Below are positions 53,310 through 63,300 of a stretch of DNA of 64,000 nucleotides, one piece after another. Both the position numbers and the translations under genes were made by a program. This DNA comes from Chitinophaga vietnamensis (GTDB lineage: Bacteria > Bacteroidota > Bacteroidia > Chitinophagales > Chitinophagaceae). Within the stretch, counting starts at the first letter, position 1, and each line of letters begins with the position of its first letter. The notes under the pieces were generated by a model that saw nothing but the letters and a program-made list of their open reading frames with translations, was not told where the DNA came from and searched no databases. Location of the stretch: assembly GCF_902167635.1 (NCBI RefSeq), contig NZ_CABHMS010000003.1, positions 124,001-188,000 of the forward strand, given 5' to 3'.

Positions 53310-54466
53310 GGGATGAAGAAGAGAAAATAAAACACGACCAATGTTGCTATCACTGCCGTAATCAGGAAGGCTGCACCTGCGCCGAACTGAAACCATATCC
53401 AGCCGGTAATGGAACTGGCCAGCAAACTGCAGATGCTCTTCAAGCCGGTACAGGTGCCTATGGCGGTTGCTGTATCTGCTTTCGCTGTAATGTTGCTGAT
53501 CCATGCGCTTGAAATGCCTTCTGTTGCTGCGGCATACAAGCCGTATAACAAGAAGAGTCCTCCATAAAAGTACGGACCGCCGGTAAACATCATGCCGGTG
53601 TATACCAATACAAACAAACACAATCCTGCAATAAATATTTTCTTCAGGCCGATCTTGTCTGCCAGTATCCCCAACGGAAAAGAAGCCAGCGCGAAAACAA
53701 GATTATAAAAGATGTATACGCCGATAGTAGCTGTGTCATTCAGCCCGGCCTGCTTTATTCTCAACAGAAGAAAGGCGTCAGAACTATTGCAGAGCGTAAA
53801 AACAAGCAATCCTGTTACCACCTTCCGGTAGATAACGGGGCTCTCTTTCCAGTAATGCAGGAAGGAGAAGAAAGAGACGGTGGTATTGTCTTTCCTGTGG
53901 TCTGTTCTGTGGTCTTTAATTGCCAGCGACAACAAGATGGCGAGCAATCCTGGTAAGAAAGCGATCAGGAACAAAGGACGGTACTGCCCGGGATGGAAAT
54001 GCAGGTAAATGAGCGCCAGTGCGGGTCCTGCCACAGCGCCTACTGTATCCATCGAGCGGTGAAAACCGAAAACGCGCGCCTTGGTGGCGGTTGTGGCTTC
54101 GTCCGACAGCAGCGCATCCCGCGCGCCTGTACGGATGCCCTTTCCCAGCCGGTCTACGGTACGGGCAAGGAATATCCATAACGGATATACGAAAATGGCC
54201 ATCATCGGTTTCGACAAGGCACTCAAAGCATATCCCAATTGCACAAAGGGCGTACGTTTGCCGGTATGGTCCGACAGCTTGCCGAAATACCCTTTGCTCA
54301 ATCCGGCGGTGGCCTCCGCCACGCCCTCCAGTAGGCCGATCAGCAATACGGTAAAGCCGATGCTCCTCAGGTAGATCGGCATCACAGGGTATAACATTTC
54401 GCTGGCGGTGTCTGTTAACAGGCTGATGAGCGATAATATCCAGATAGTGCGTGTGAGGTATTGCAT
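53285..54466 (-). CDS. MFS transporter
   Basis: 393 residues with about 11-12 membrane helices. The loop motif between helices 2 and 3, GYFGKLSDHTGKRTPFVQLGY, matches the MFS GxxxDRxGRR signature (here GKLSDHTGKR). The opening SLISLLTDTASEMLYPVMPIYLRSIGF is typical of a bacterial MFS group of unknown substrate. It stands alone on the minus strand, with an operator 53 bp before the start. The gene's 3' end overlaps the operator pair of the next operon. Confidence 0.9.
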   Translation of the reverse strand: MQYLTRTIWILSLISLLTDTASEMLYPVMPIYLRSIGFTVLLIGLLEGVAEATAGLSKGYFGKLSDHTGKRTPFVQLGYALSALSKPMMAIFVYPLWIFLARTVDRLGKGIRTGARDALLSDEATTATKARVFGFHRSMDTVGAVAGPALALIYLHFHPGQYRPLFLIAFLPGLLAILLSLAIKDHRTDHRKDNTTVSFFSFLHYWKESPVIYRKVVTGLLVFTLCNSSDAFLLLRIKQAGLNDTATIGVYIFYNLVFALASFPLGILADKIGLKKIFIAGLCLFVLVYTGMMFTGGPYFYGGLFLLYGLYAAATEGISSAWISNITAKADTATAIGTCTGLKSICSLLASSITGWIWFQFGAGAAFLITAVIATLVVFYFLFFIPDINHPAH

Positions 54467-54518
54467 CAGGTATAGTTTTTAACGGCCCACACGAAGATAA
54501 TGATTTTAAAAAGCGTTG

Positions 54519-54583
54519 TGACGAGCATCAAGCAGGAGTATGATGAGCATCATTCTTGTTGGCTGTAATATCATGTTACTTTG
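54519..54583. promoter_or_regulatory. Divergent promoter with an operator pair (MFS / eRF1-like gene)
   Basis: TGACGAGCATCA (54519-54530) and TGATGAGCATCA (54541-54552) are 22 bp apart. The second is 23 bp from TTACTTTG (54576-54583) facing the plus-strand gene. Facing the MFS gene the best box is TATCTTCG, 19 bp from the first site, rather than the usual 23. Confidence 0.7.
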
Positions 54584-54603
54584 ATCACCTAAAACAACCG
54601 CTT

Positions 54604-55722
54604 ATGTTACCAGAAGATCTGATCAGGATAGGGGGAGAAACAGGGCAACCCTGTATATCCCTTATTGTGCCTGTATTACAGCCACTGCCAGAAGAAAAGA
54701 AAGCTGACAGTCAAATGTTACAGGACGCTATACAAAAGGTCGGCGACTTCCTGAAGGAAATGTATCCGGCCTCATTAGTAGAAAAATTATTGGTATCACT
54801 ACGGCAGTTGAAAGAAACACTCGATAAAGACAACAATCCGGCCATAACAGGTGTTGGTTTATATGTATCGCCGGACAGACATGCTTGTTTCAGCTTCCCT
54901 TTCCCGGTACAGGAAAAGATAAGCATCAGCAATGCTTTTGAAATAAGAGAATTGCTGTTCCTTCAACATTACGCCATCGACTACTTCCTGTTAGAGATCA
55001 ACGGAAAGAAAATTTCGCTGTACAAAGGCGGACTCAATAAGCTCGAAGAAATAAAAGACGAGCATTTCCCCAGGCATTTCCACGATGATTACGAATACAG
55101 CAAACCAGCCAGGGGGCTGTCTTCCACCGGTAATTCCGTTGTGCAGAGCTTTGAAAAAGATAAATCCACCATGATAGCGGACCGGCTGAAACACTTTTAC
55201 CGGGAGGCTGATGAATGGCTGGCCTCTTATGTCGGGAAATCTCCCCTGGTGGTAGCCGGGCCAACGAAAGACCTTGCACTGCTGGAAGAAATTTCCAGTC
55301 ATAATAAAAACACCATTGGCGCCATTAAAGGCAATTATACACATACAACGCTACAGCAGCTGGCTGACAAGGCATGGGCCTTGGTTCACAAATGGATAGA
55401 TGACCAGGAGCACAAGGATATACTGGAGCTGATACAGCAAACAGGCAGGCGCCTGGTAGTGGAAGGCATAAAGAATGTCTGGAAAGCCGCTAATGAAGGA
55501 AGAGGGCTCAAACTGTTGGTGGAGAAGGATTTCGCACGCCCCGCCTTCATAGACGCAAAAGACAGGTTGTTCCTCAAACCGCCCAAAGTGAAACACCGCA
55601 TCACCATTGATATCATCGATGATATCATGAAAAAAGTAGTGGAAAAAAATGGAGAAGTAAAATTTGTGAAAGAGGGCGTATTGCTGGAACAGCAACATAT
55701 TGCGCTGATCACGCGGTATTGA
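54604..55722 (+). CDS. eRF1-like (baeRF-type) protein
   Basis: 372 residues from ATG 54604; the -7 box ends at 54583, so the ATG at 54556 is excluded. A beta-rich N-terminal domain (CISLIVPVLQPLPEEKK), a middle domain (IDYFLLEINGKKISLYKGGLNKL) and a C-terminal domain (SPLVVAGPTKDLALLEEISSHN... IGAIKGNYTHTTLQQLADKAWALV) resemble the bacterial eRF1-like (baeRF) families. No GGQ loop is evident. Such proteins are thought to act on ribosomes or tRNA under stress. Assignment is by overall shape and should be treated as moderate. Confidence 0.6.
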   Translation: MLPEDLIRIGGETGQPCISLIVPVLQPLPEEKKADSQMLQDAIQKVGDFLKEMYPASLVEKLLVSLRQLKETLDKDNNPAITGVGLYVSPDRHACFSFPFPVQEKISISNAFEIRELLFLQHYAIDYFLLEINGKKISLYKGGLNKLEEIKDEHFPRHFHDDYEYSKPARGLSSTGNSVVQSFEKDKSTMIADRLKHFYREADEWLASYVGKSPLVVAGPTKDLALLEEISSHNKNTIGAIKGNYTHTTLQQLADKAWALVHKWIDDQEHKDILELIQQTGRRLVVEGIKNVWKAANEGRGLKLLVEKDFARPAFIDAKDRLFLKPPKVKHRITIDIIDDIMKKVVEKNGEVKFVKEGVLLEQQHIALITRY

Positions 55723-55745
55723 TATCGCTGCTTGAGACTGCTCCC

Positions 55746-55810
55746 TGATAAAGATCATCCGGCAGCCTAATGGTAGTCATAGTTGCGTGCTTGCCGCTGT
55801 CATAGCTTTG
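55746..55810 (+). promoter_or_regulatory. CRP/FNR-like operator pair and promoter of the glycogen operon
   Basis: TGATAAAGATCA (55746-55757) is 22 bp from TAATGGTAGTCA (55768-55779, one mismatch), which is 23 bp from a perfect -7 box TAGCTTTG (55803-55810). The ATG at 55833 follows 22 nt later. Confidence 0.75.
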
Positions 55811-55832
55811 AATCAATTTTAATGACGATATC

Positions 55833-57818
55833 ATGCCGGCACCCTATAAAATACAAACGCATTTTGACGGCGCTTTTATGAACAACCTGGCGGCTGCAAC
55901 AGGCAGGGAATACCTGCTCACCGGGGCGCAGGGAACTTATACCGCGTCCACTATATGCGGGTGTAATACCCGCAAGTACCACGGGCTGTTCGTTGCGCCT
56001 CAGCCGCAGATAGACGGGGATGCGCATGTGTTGCTGTCTGCACTGGATGAAACAGTTATCAGTGAAGACGGCATATGGGAGCTGGGCATGCACTGCTATC
56101 CCGGTGTATACTATCCGCAGGGATACCAGTATATACGCGAGTTTGCCACACAGCCGGTTCTCCGCTGGAAATACCAGGCCGGCGCAGTGAACCTGGACAA
56201 AGAACTGTTACTGGATCATAAAACCGACCGCCTGCTCATCAGGTATACCGTTACAGCAGCGCCCGGCCCTTTTACGTTGCGCCTCCTGCCTTTGCTGGCC
56301 TTCAGGAATATGCATACAACCGGCAAGGCTAATTCCTGTATAAACGGGGATATCCTTTCAATGCCGGATGGTATAAGCGTTCGGCTATATGATGCCTATT
56401 TACCCTTATACCTGCAACTATTCAGCAATGCTGCCTTTGTACCTTCGCCCGCCTGGTATTTCAATGCAGAATATCCTGTAGAACGGGAACGGGGGTACGA
56501 ATTTCAGGAAGACCTTTATACACCAGGATATTTTGAAGTCGGCCTGCAGGCAGGGCAATCAGTTATTTTTTCTGCCGGCCTGAAAGCTGCGCAAACGGCG
56601 GATGTTTCCGCCTTTGACCCCCAGCCGGATCTCCGGCAAGCGCCTGCTTCACTGGATGCATACCTGCGGCGTGCCGCCCGGCAATTTATTGTCAACACCA
56701 ACGAGGGTACGATCATAAAAGCCGGCTACTATTGGTTTGGCGTCTGGGGGCGCGATACCTGTATTTCATTACCCGGGCTTACCCTGCTTAACGGCGATGT
56801 GAAAACATTTCAGTCGGTTGTAAATACTTTGCTCCGTGGGTTAAAAGACGGGCTATTGCCGAACGCAGTGATAAACGGGCATCCAACATATAATACGGCA
56901 GATGCCTCCCTCTGGCTGATATGGGCATTGCAGCAATATGCACAGCGCTATCATGCCCGTATAGCCGTGTGGAAAGAATACGGCGCCGCCATGCAATCAA
57001 TACTGCATCATTACAGGCTTGGCGCCAGCTTCGGGATCAGGATGGAAGAAGATGGCCTGATATACGCAGGGGAAGAGGGCTATGCGCTCACATGGATGGA
57101 TGCCGTTGTGAACAACCGTCCCGTAACGCCGCGCGCCGGTAAGGCAGTAGAAATAAATGCCCTCTGGTACAATGCTGTTTGTTTTTGCCTGGAACTCGCC
57201 ACATTAGCGGGAGATAAATACTTCATCGCCAACTGGAGCGAGTGGCCGGAAAAAATCTGTTTGTCATTTCTGCAATGTTTCTGGAACCCTGTTGAGCAAT
57301 GCTTGTTTGATTATGTGAACGGCGCGTTTAAAGATGCGGCAGTACGGCCTAACCAGCTGCTGGCAGTATCATTGCCGTATTCGCCGCTAACGCCCTATAT
57401 GCAGCAGGCGGTGACGGATAAAGTGCGTAAAGACCTGCTTACACCAAGAGGCCTGCGTACGTTGTCGCCCAAGGATGATCAATACCACGGGCACTTTGGC
57501 GGAGACCAGGCTACCCGCGATCATGCTTACCATCAGGGCATCGTGTGGCCCTGGATGCTGGCGCATTTTGCGGCGGCATATCTCAGGGTATACAAATACG
57601 AGGCACTACCCTTGCTGCAAGAACTTTACAAGGGCATGGCGCATGCACTGGATGAATATTGCCTTTACTCCATAGCAGAGGTATTTGACAGCGATGCGCC
57701 CTATAAGGCCGGCGGAGCCGTGGCGCAGGCCTGGAGCGTAGCGGAGCTGCTGCGGATGAACGATCTGATCCATCATTTTCATATACCGGTACAAGAAGAG
57801 ATCATTAGAAAAAAATAA
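55833..57818 (+). CDS. Glycogen debranching enzyme (amylo-alpha-1,6-glucosidase type)
   Basis: 661 residues. The N-terminal beta-sandwich (~15-250, GREYLLTGAQGTYTASTICGCNTRKYHGLFV) is followed by an (alpha/alpha)6 barrel with GVWGRDTCISLPGL, EVSLWLIWALQ-like, TWMDAVVNNRPVTPRAGKAVEINALWYNA and GGDQATRDHAYHQGIVWPWML. The two acidic catalytic residues lie in the WGRDT and GGDQATRDH regions. It hydrolyses alpha-1,6 branches left after phosphorylase action. It heads a glycogen/alpha-glucan operon that continues past the right edge. Confidence 0.93.
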   Translation: MPAPYKIQTHFDGAFMNNLAAATGREYLLTGAQGTYTASTICGCNTRKYHGLFVAPQPQIDGDAHVLLSALDETVISEDGIWELGMHCYPGVYYPQGYQYIREFATQPVLRWKYQAGAVNLDKELLLDHKTDRLLIRYTVTAAPGPFTLRLLPLLAFRNMHTTGKANSCINGDILSMPDGISVRLYDAYLPLYLQLFSNAAFVPSPAWYFNAEYPVERERGYEFQEDLYTPGYFEVGLQAGQSVIFSAGLKAAQTADVSAFDPQPDLRQAPASLDAYLRRAARQFIVNTNEGTIIKAGYYWFGVWGRDTCISLPGLTLLNGDVKTFQSVVNTLLRGLKDGLLPNAVINGHPTYNTADASLWLIWALQQYAQRYHARIAVWKEYGAAMQSILHHYRLGASFGIRMEEDGLIYAGEEGYALTWMDAVVNNRPVTPRAGKAVEINALWYNAVCFCLELATLAGDKYFIANWSEWPEKICLSFLQCFWNPVEQCLFDYVNGAFKDAAVRPNQLLAVSLPYSPLTPYMQQAVTDKVRKDLLTPRGLRTLSPKDDQYHGHFGGDQATRDHAYHQGIVWPWMLAHFAAAYLRVYKYEALPLLQELYKGMAHALDEYCLYSIAEVFDSDAPYKAGGAVAQAWSVAELLRMNDLIHHFHIPVQEEIIRKK

Positions 57819-57824
57819 CAACAG

Positions 57825-59108
57825 ATGAAAGTGCTGATGTTCGGCTGGGAATTCCCACCACATATATCGGGCGGCCTGGGCACTGCCTGCCATGGTATCA
57901 CCAGCGGTCTTACGGCCAGCGGAGTAGAAGTGTTATTCGTGGTGCCGAAGGCTCACGGTAACGAATATACGGAGAAAATAAAACTGCTGAGCGCAGGAGA
58001 TATCCCGGTGCCTGTTGTGCCCGGAGCAAATATCTCTCCCGCGCTCACTTTCTTTGAGGTGAACTGCCCGATTGTGCCCTATCTAAGCCCGGATGAATTT
58101 GCAAAACACGGCGCCATCGCCGCGGAACAAGCCGCCGGCGCTGAAACCGAGGCAGGCGCGCCCGCAGTACGCTATGCATTCAGTGGCGGTTATGGCAAAA
58201 ACCTCATGAAAGAAGTATGGCAATATGCGCTGGCAGCCGCAGAAATTGCCGCACATCATCATTTCGACGTTATCCATGCACACGACTGGCTTTCTTTTCC
58301 GGCAGGCATCATGGCCAGGGAGATCAGCGGCAAACCCCTGGTAGTGCATGTACATGCAACAGAATTTGACAGGGCAGGAGACCGTATCAACATGCAAGTG
58401 TACGAAACCGAAAGGCAAGGCATGTTGCAGGCCGATGAAGTGATAGCAGTGAGTGAATTGACACGGCAAACTATCGTCCACAAATATTTTATCGACCCGA
58501 AGAAAGTGACCACCATTCACAATGCGGTAAGCGCTGCAACGCCGCCGCCGGTAACGGCTGTCAGCCCTTTCCGGGAAAAGGTGATCACTTTTATCGGCAG
58601 GATCACCTGGCAGAAGGGGCCGGCCAGTTTCATAGAAGCCGCCGCCAGGATATTGAAGAAAGACAAGGGTTTCCGTTTCATCATGGCCGGCAGTGGCGAC
58701 CTGCTGCCATCGATGCTGGAAATGGCGGCCCGCTTGCGCATTTCTTCCCGCATGCATTTTACCGGCTTCCTCAGCGGTCCGCAACGCGATCACCTGTTTG
58801 CCCGCAGCCACGTGTTGGTGATGCCTTCGGTATCAGAACCTTTTGGCATCGTGCCGCTGGAAGCGATTAAAGCAGGCCTGCCGGTGATCGTGTCCAAACA
58901 ATCCGGTGTGCAGGAAGTGCTGCAATACGCGCTGAAAGTGGATTGGTGGAACATCGATGCCATCGCCAATGCTATCTACGGGCTCGCCCGCTACAGTGGC
59001 CTGTCCGGCCTCCTCGCCCGCGAAAGCGGAAAAGAAGTGGCCGCGCTGCGTTGGGAAAAACAGGCGCAGCTTATCAAACAGCTTTACAGAAAATTACAGC
59101 ACCCGTGA
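57825..59108 (+). CDS. GT4-family glycosyltransferase
   Basis: 427 residues in two Rossmann halves. FGWEFPPHISGGLGTACHGI is the donor-loop opening; HAHDWLSFPAG is typical of glycogen-synthase-like and trehalose-synthase-like enzymes; the C-terminal half has FIGRITWQKGPASFIEAAARIL and SEPFGIVPLEAIKAGLPVI (E-x7-E). It probably extends or makes an alpha-glucan (glycogen or maltosaccharide) from a nucleotide sugar. It is 6 bp after the debranching enzyme and precedes the GH57 amylase, so it works in the same pathway. Confidence 0.9.
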   Translation: MKVLMFGWEFPPHISGGLGTACHGITSGLTASGVEVLFVVPKAHGNEYTEKIKLLSAGDIPVPVVPGANISPALTFFEVNCPIVPYLSPDEFAKHGAIAAEQAAGAETEAGAPAVRYAFSGGYGKNLMKEVWQYALAAAEIAAHHHFDVIHAHDWLSFPAGIMAREISGKPLVVHVHATEFDRAGDRINMQVYETERQGMLQADEVIAVSELTRQTIVHKYFIDPKKVTTIHNAVSAATPPPVTAVSPFREKVITFIGRITWQKGPASFIEAAARILKKDKGFRFIMAGSGDLLPSMLEMAARLRISSRMHFTGFLSGPQRDHLFARSHVLVMPSVSEPFGIVPLEAIKAGLPVIVSKQSGVQEVLQYALKVDWWNIDAIANAIYGLARYSGLSGLLARESGKEVAALRWEKQAQLIKQLYRKLQHP

Positions 59109-59121
59109 ATCCATTTTCATT

Positions 59122-60366
59122 ATGCAATTTATCTGCCTTTATTTCCAGGTACATCAGCCTTTCCGCCTACGTCCATTCTCCTTTATGGACATAGGACAGG
59201 AGCTGCCTTACTTTGACGACGCCATCAATGATGCCCTGTTACAAAGAGCCGCCCGCCGTTGTTATCTGCCAGCGAACCAGCTGCTGTTAACGCTGATCAG
59301 GAAATATGGCGGCCGCTTTCGCGTCAGCTTTTCTATTTCAGGCACTGCCCTGGACCAGTTTGAAAGATATATGCCTGAGGTGATCGACAGCTTCCAGGCC
59401 CTGGCGGACACGGGCTGCGTGGAATTCCTGGGCGAAACCAGCGTGCATTCATTGGCGGCATTGGCGAGCGATACAGCATTTACGCGACAGGTAAATGCAC
59501 ATAGCAAGAGGATCACGCAGCTGTTTGGCGCCAGGCCGCTTACCTTCCGCAATACTGAACTGATCTATACAGACGCGATCGGCGCAATGGTCCACCGCCT
59601 GGGGTTTACAACCATGCTGGCGGAAGGCGCCGCACAGGTGCTGCATTGGAAAAGCCCCAATCATATATACCGCAGCGCCGCTAACCCCGACCTGAAACTG
59701 TTGCTCAAAAACTTCCGCCTGAGCGATGATATCGCTTTCCGTTTTGCAGACCGCAACTGGTCCGAGTGGCCGCTCACTGCAGCTAAATTTGCCGCCTGGC
59801 TGCATCATATGCCGCCACAGGAAGAGATCGTGAACCTCTTCATGGATTATGAAACATTCGGAGAACATCATGCACGGGAAACGGGTATCTTTCATTTCCT
59901 GGAAACATTACCCGAAACAATATTGTCGCAAACCCGCTACAGCTTTGCCACACCGGCTGAAGCCGCAGCCATTTTGCCTGCCTTGCCCACCTTGTCCATG
60001 CCGCAACCGGTTTCCTGGGCAGATGAAGCACGCGACCTCTCGGCCTGGCTGGGCAACGATTTGCAGCAAGACGCCTTTAACGCCCTGTATGCATTGGAAG
60101 AAAAGATACAGGACTGTAACGATGAGCCGTTACAACGCGACTGGCTATACCTGCAAACCAGCGATCACTTTTACTATATGTCCACCAAATCCTTTGCAGA
60201 TGGCGATGTGCACAATTATTTCAGTCCCTATGATACGCCCTTCGACGCTTTTATGAACTATATGAATGTATTGACCGATTTTACGCTGCGCATAGACCGA
60301 TGCCTGGAAAAGAAAAAAATAACCACCAATGACCGATACGCTTTTAAAACCGGATTACATTTTTGA
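59122..60366 (+). CDS. GH57 alpha-amylase/4-alpha-glucanotransferase-like
   Basis: 414 residues from ATG 59122. Family 57 motifs: YFQVHQPFRLRPF (His of motif 1), RNTELIYTDAIG (nucleophile Glu of motif 3), FMDYETFGEHH (acid/base Asp of motif 4). It cleaves or transfers alpha-1,4-glucan segments. The ATG at 58957 lies inside the preceding gene in another frame and is rejected. The next gene starts 38 bases before this stop codon. Confidence 0.92.
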   Translation: MQFICLYFQVHQPFRLRPFSFMDIGQELPYFDDAINDALLQRAARRCYLPANQLLLTLIRKYGGRFRVSFSISGTALDQFERYMPEVIDSFQALADTGCVEFLGETSVHSLAALASDTAFTRQVNAHSKRITQLFGARPLTFRNTELIYTDAIGAMVHRLGFTTMLAEGAAQVLHWKSPNHIYRSAANPDLKLLLKNFRLSDDIAFRFADRNWSEWPLTAAKFAAWLHHMPPQEEIVNLFMDYETFGEHHARETGIFHFLETLPETILSQTRYSFATPAEAAAILPALPTLSMPQPVSWADEARDLSAWLGNDLQQDAFNALYALEEKIQDCNDEPLQRDWLYLQTSDHFYYMSTKSFADGDVHNYFSPYDTPFDAFMNYMNVLTDFTLRIDRCLEKKKITTNDRYAFKTGLHF

Positions 60367-63300
60367 GGTAAGCTGGGAAGTATGCAACAAAGCGGGCGGC
60401 ATACATACCGTGCTATGCACCAAAGCGCGCCTGCTGCAACAGGAATGGAACGACCACCTGATCATGATAGGACCCGACCTGCACACCGGCACTGGCATCA
60501 TCCCCGAATTTAAAGAAGATAAAACGCTCTTCACCACCTGGAAATCACATGCGCTGCAGGAAGGACTTCCCATCAGGGTAGGGCGCTGGAACATCCCGGG
60601 AGAGCCATTGGTGGCGCTGGTGGATTTTACGCCGCTCTATCAGCAGAAGAATGCCATCTTCTCGGAGCTGTGGGTAAAGTTTCACCTGGATTCCCTGAGC
60701 GGACAATGGGATTATATTGAGCCCGCCATGTTCGGCTACGCCGCTGCAAAAGTGATCAACAGTTTCTATCAATGTCATCTCAATTCTACCGACAAGATTA
60801 TTGCACAGTTTCATGAATGGATGACTGGCGCCGGTATCCTGTATATCGAAGACCAGGTGCCGCAGGTGGCCACTGTGTTTACCACGCATGCAACAGTGCT
60901 TGGCAGAAACATTGCAGGTAACGGACAACCTTTCTATAGCCGTTTTGATACTTTCAATGCAGAGCAGATGGCCAGGGAGATGAATGTAGTGTCCAAGCAT
61001 TCACTGGAGAAAACCGCAGCAGGCATAGCGGATTGTTTCACAGTGGTAAGTGAATTTACGGCGAGAGAATGTGAAAAGTTTCTGGGCCGGCAACCGGATC
61101 TTATCACCCCCAATGGATTTGACGCTTCCTTTGTACCGTCCGATGCCACGTTCACGGATAAACGTAATGCCGCCCGCAAAAAAGTACTGGAGATAGCTAC
61201 TGCATTGTTACAACAATCATTGCCTGAAAACAGCCTGCTGGTCGTGAAATGCGGCCGCTACGAATTCAGGAATAAAGGCATCGATGTTTTTATTGACAGC
61301 CTGGCCTTGCTGCGTGATGGAACGCCGCCAGACAAAAATATCCTGGCTGTCATATTTGTGCCTGCACGCCAGACTGGCCCGAGAGAGTTGTTGCTGCACA
61401 GCATGCAACAACCCGATCTTGCTCACCCCAGAACCGGCGAGGTGCTCACCCATCACCTGCTGGGCGCGGACACCGATCCTGTCCTGGACCGTATTCATCA
61501 ATGCAGGCTTGATAATGCACCCGGCAGCCAGGTGAAAGTTTTGTTTGTACCTACCTATCTGGACGGAAATGACGGCATCTTCAATATGAGCTATTATGAT
61601 ATACTCATCGGCTTCGATCTCGCGGTATTCCCTTCCTATTATGAACCCTGGGGATATACGCCATTGGAAAGCCTGGCGTTTCATATACCAGCCATTACCA
61701 CCAGCGTGTCCGGTTTTGGCATGGCAGTAAGCCAGCTGCCGGATTTCTCCGGACAAGGTATTTACATCGTGGAAAGGAATGATAACAATGAAAAACAAGC
61801 GGCCATCACTATTGCAGATATCATCCGCAACTATGCCGCACAATCTGATGAAACAGTAACGCAATACAGACAGGCAGCCTATGTTATCAGTCAGAAATTT
61901 TCATGGGAGCATCTTATTGTCCGGTATAAAATGGCCTATGACTTTGCTTTACAAAAAAGTGCGGAAAGGGAAGCGCTTTTCCGGGGAAAACCGCAAGCGA
62001 TGCCGGCGCTGATGGTACACGGTATACCAGAGCAGCAGCCTGTTTGGAGGGCCATCGAAATAGAGGCGGCCTTTCCCGCGGCATTGAAGCCTTTGCAAAA
62101 AATCGGCGGCAACCTGTGGTGGTCATGGAACAGCGAAGCCAGGGCGCTATTTGAACATATAGACGCCGCATGCTGGCGGCAATGTCAGCACAATCCGCTG
62201 AAAATGTTGAAAACATTAGGTCTTGACGCTTTGCTGCAATTGGAAAAAGATAAAGACTTCCTTGACAGGCTGGCGATAGCAGAGCAAAAGTTTGATGATT
62301 ATATGCAGGCGGCGGAGCACAAGGCAGGGCCGCTGATAGCCTATTGTTGCATGGAGTATGGCCTCTGTTCCGGATTGAAATGGTATGCAGGCGGCTTGGG
62401 CGTTCTGGCGGGAGATTACCTGAAAGCCGCCAGCGACGCTAATCTGAATATGGTAGCGGTAGGGCTCTTGTACCGGCAAGGATATTTTTCACAAAAAATA
62501 ACATGCCAGGGAGATCAGCTGGCAGTGCCCGAAACCTTTGATCTGAACAGTCTGCCCGTGTATCCCGTGAAGAATGCCGATGGCCGTCCTTTGTTGCTGC
62601 CGCTGGCATTTCCCGGGCGCATGGTTTCGGCAGCTATCTGGAAAGTCGCGGTAGGACGTATCACCCTCTACCTGCTCGATACTGATGTTGCCGGCAACCA
62701 GGCAGACGACCGGCAGATCACGGCGCAGCTATACAATAGCGAACCGGATATGCGTTTGAAACAAGAGATATTACTGGGCATCGGCGGCGCGCGGATGTTG
62801 GCCCTGCTGGGCATCCGGCCTGATGTTTATCATATCAATGAAGGCCACGCCGCTTTTGCGGGCCTTGAAAGGATACACGCCATCATGCAGGAAGCCAACC
62901 TCCCTTTTGATGCCGCATTAGAAATAATACGTGCCAGCACACAATTCACTACGCATACCGCAATGCCTGCGGCGGTTGACCTGTTCAGCGAAGAGTTGCT
63001 GCGCGCCTATTTATCATACCTGGCGCGGGATTTTAATATCAGCTGGGAACAAATAATGGCGCTGGGGAGAAAAGATGCTGCTGATAAAGAAGAGCGATTC
63101 TCTATGTTGTACCTGGCCGCACGGCTGTCGCAGGAGATAAATGCCGTCAGCAAGTTGCACCGCCAGGTGTCTGCCAGGATGCTGCAGGTATTGTGGAAAG
63201 ACTTCCGGCCGGCGGAGCTGCATCTCACCGCTATTACCAATGGCGTGCATGTGCCTACCTGGCTCGCTGAAGAATGGAAAAAAGCCCAGGGTAGCACAGG

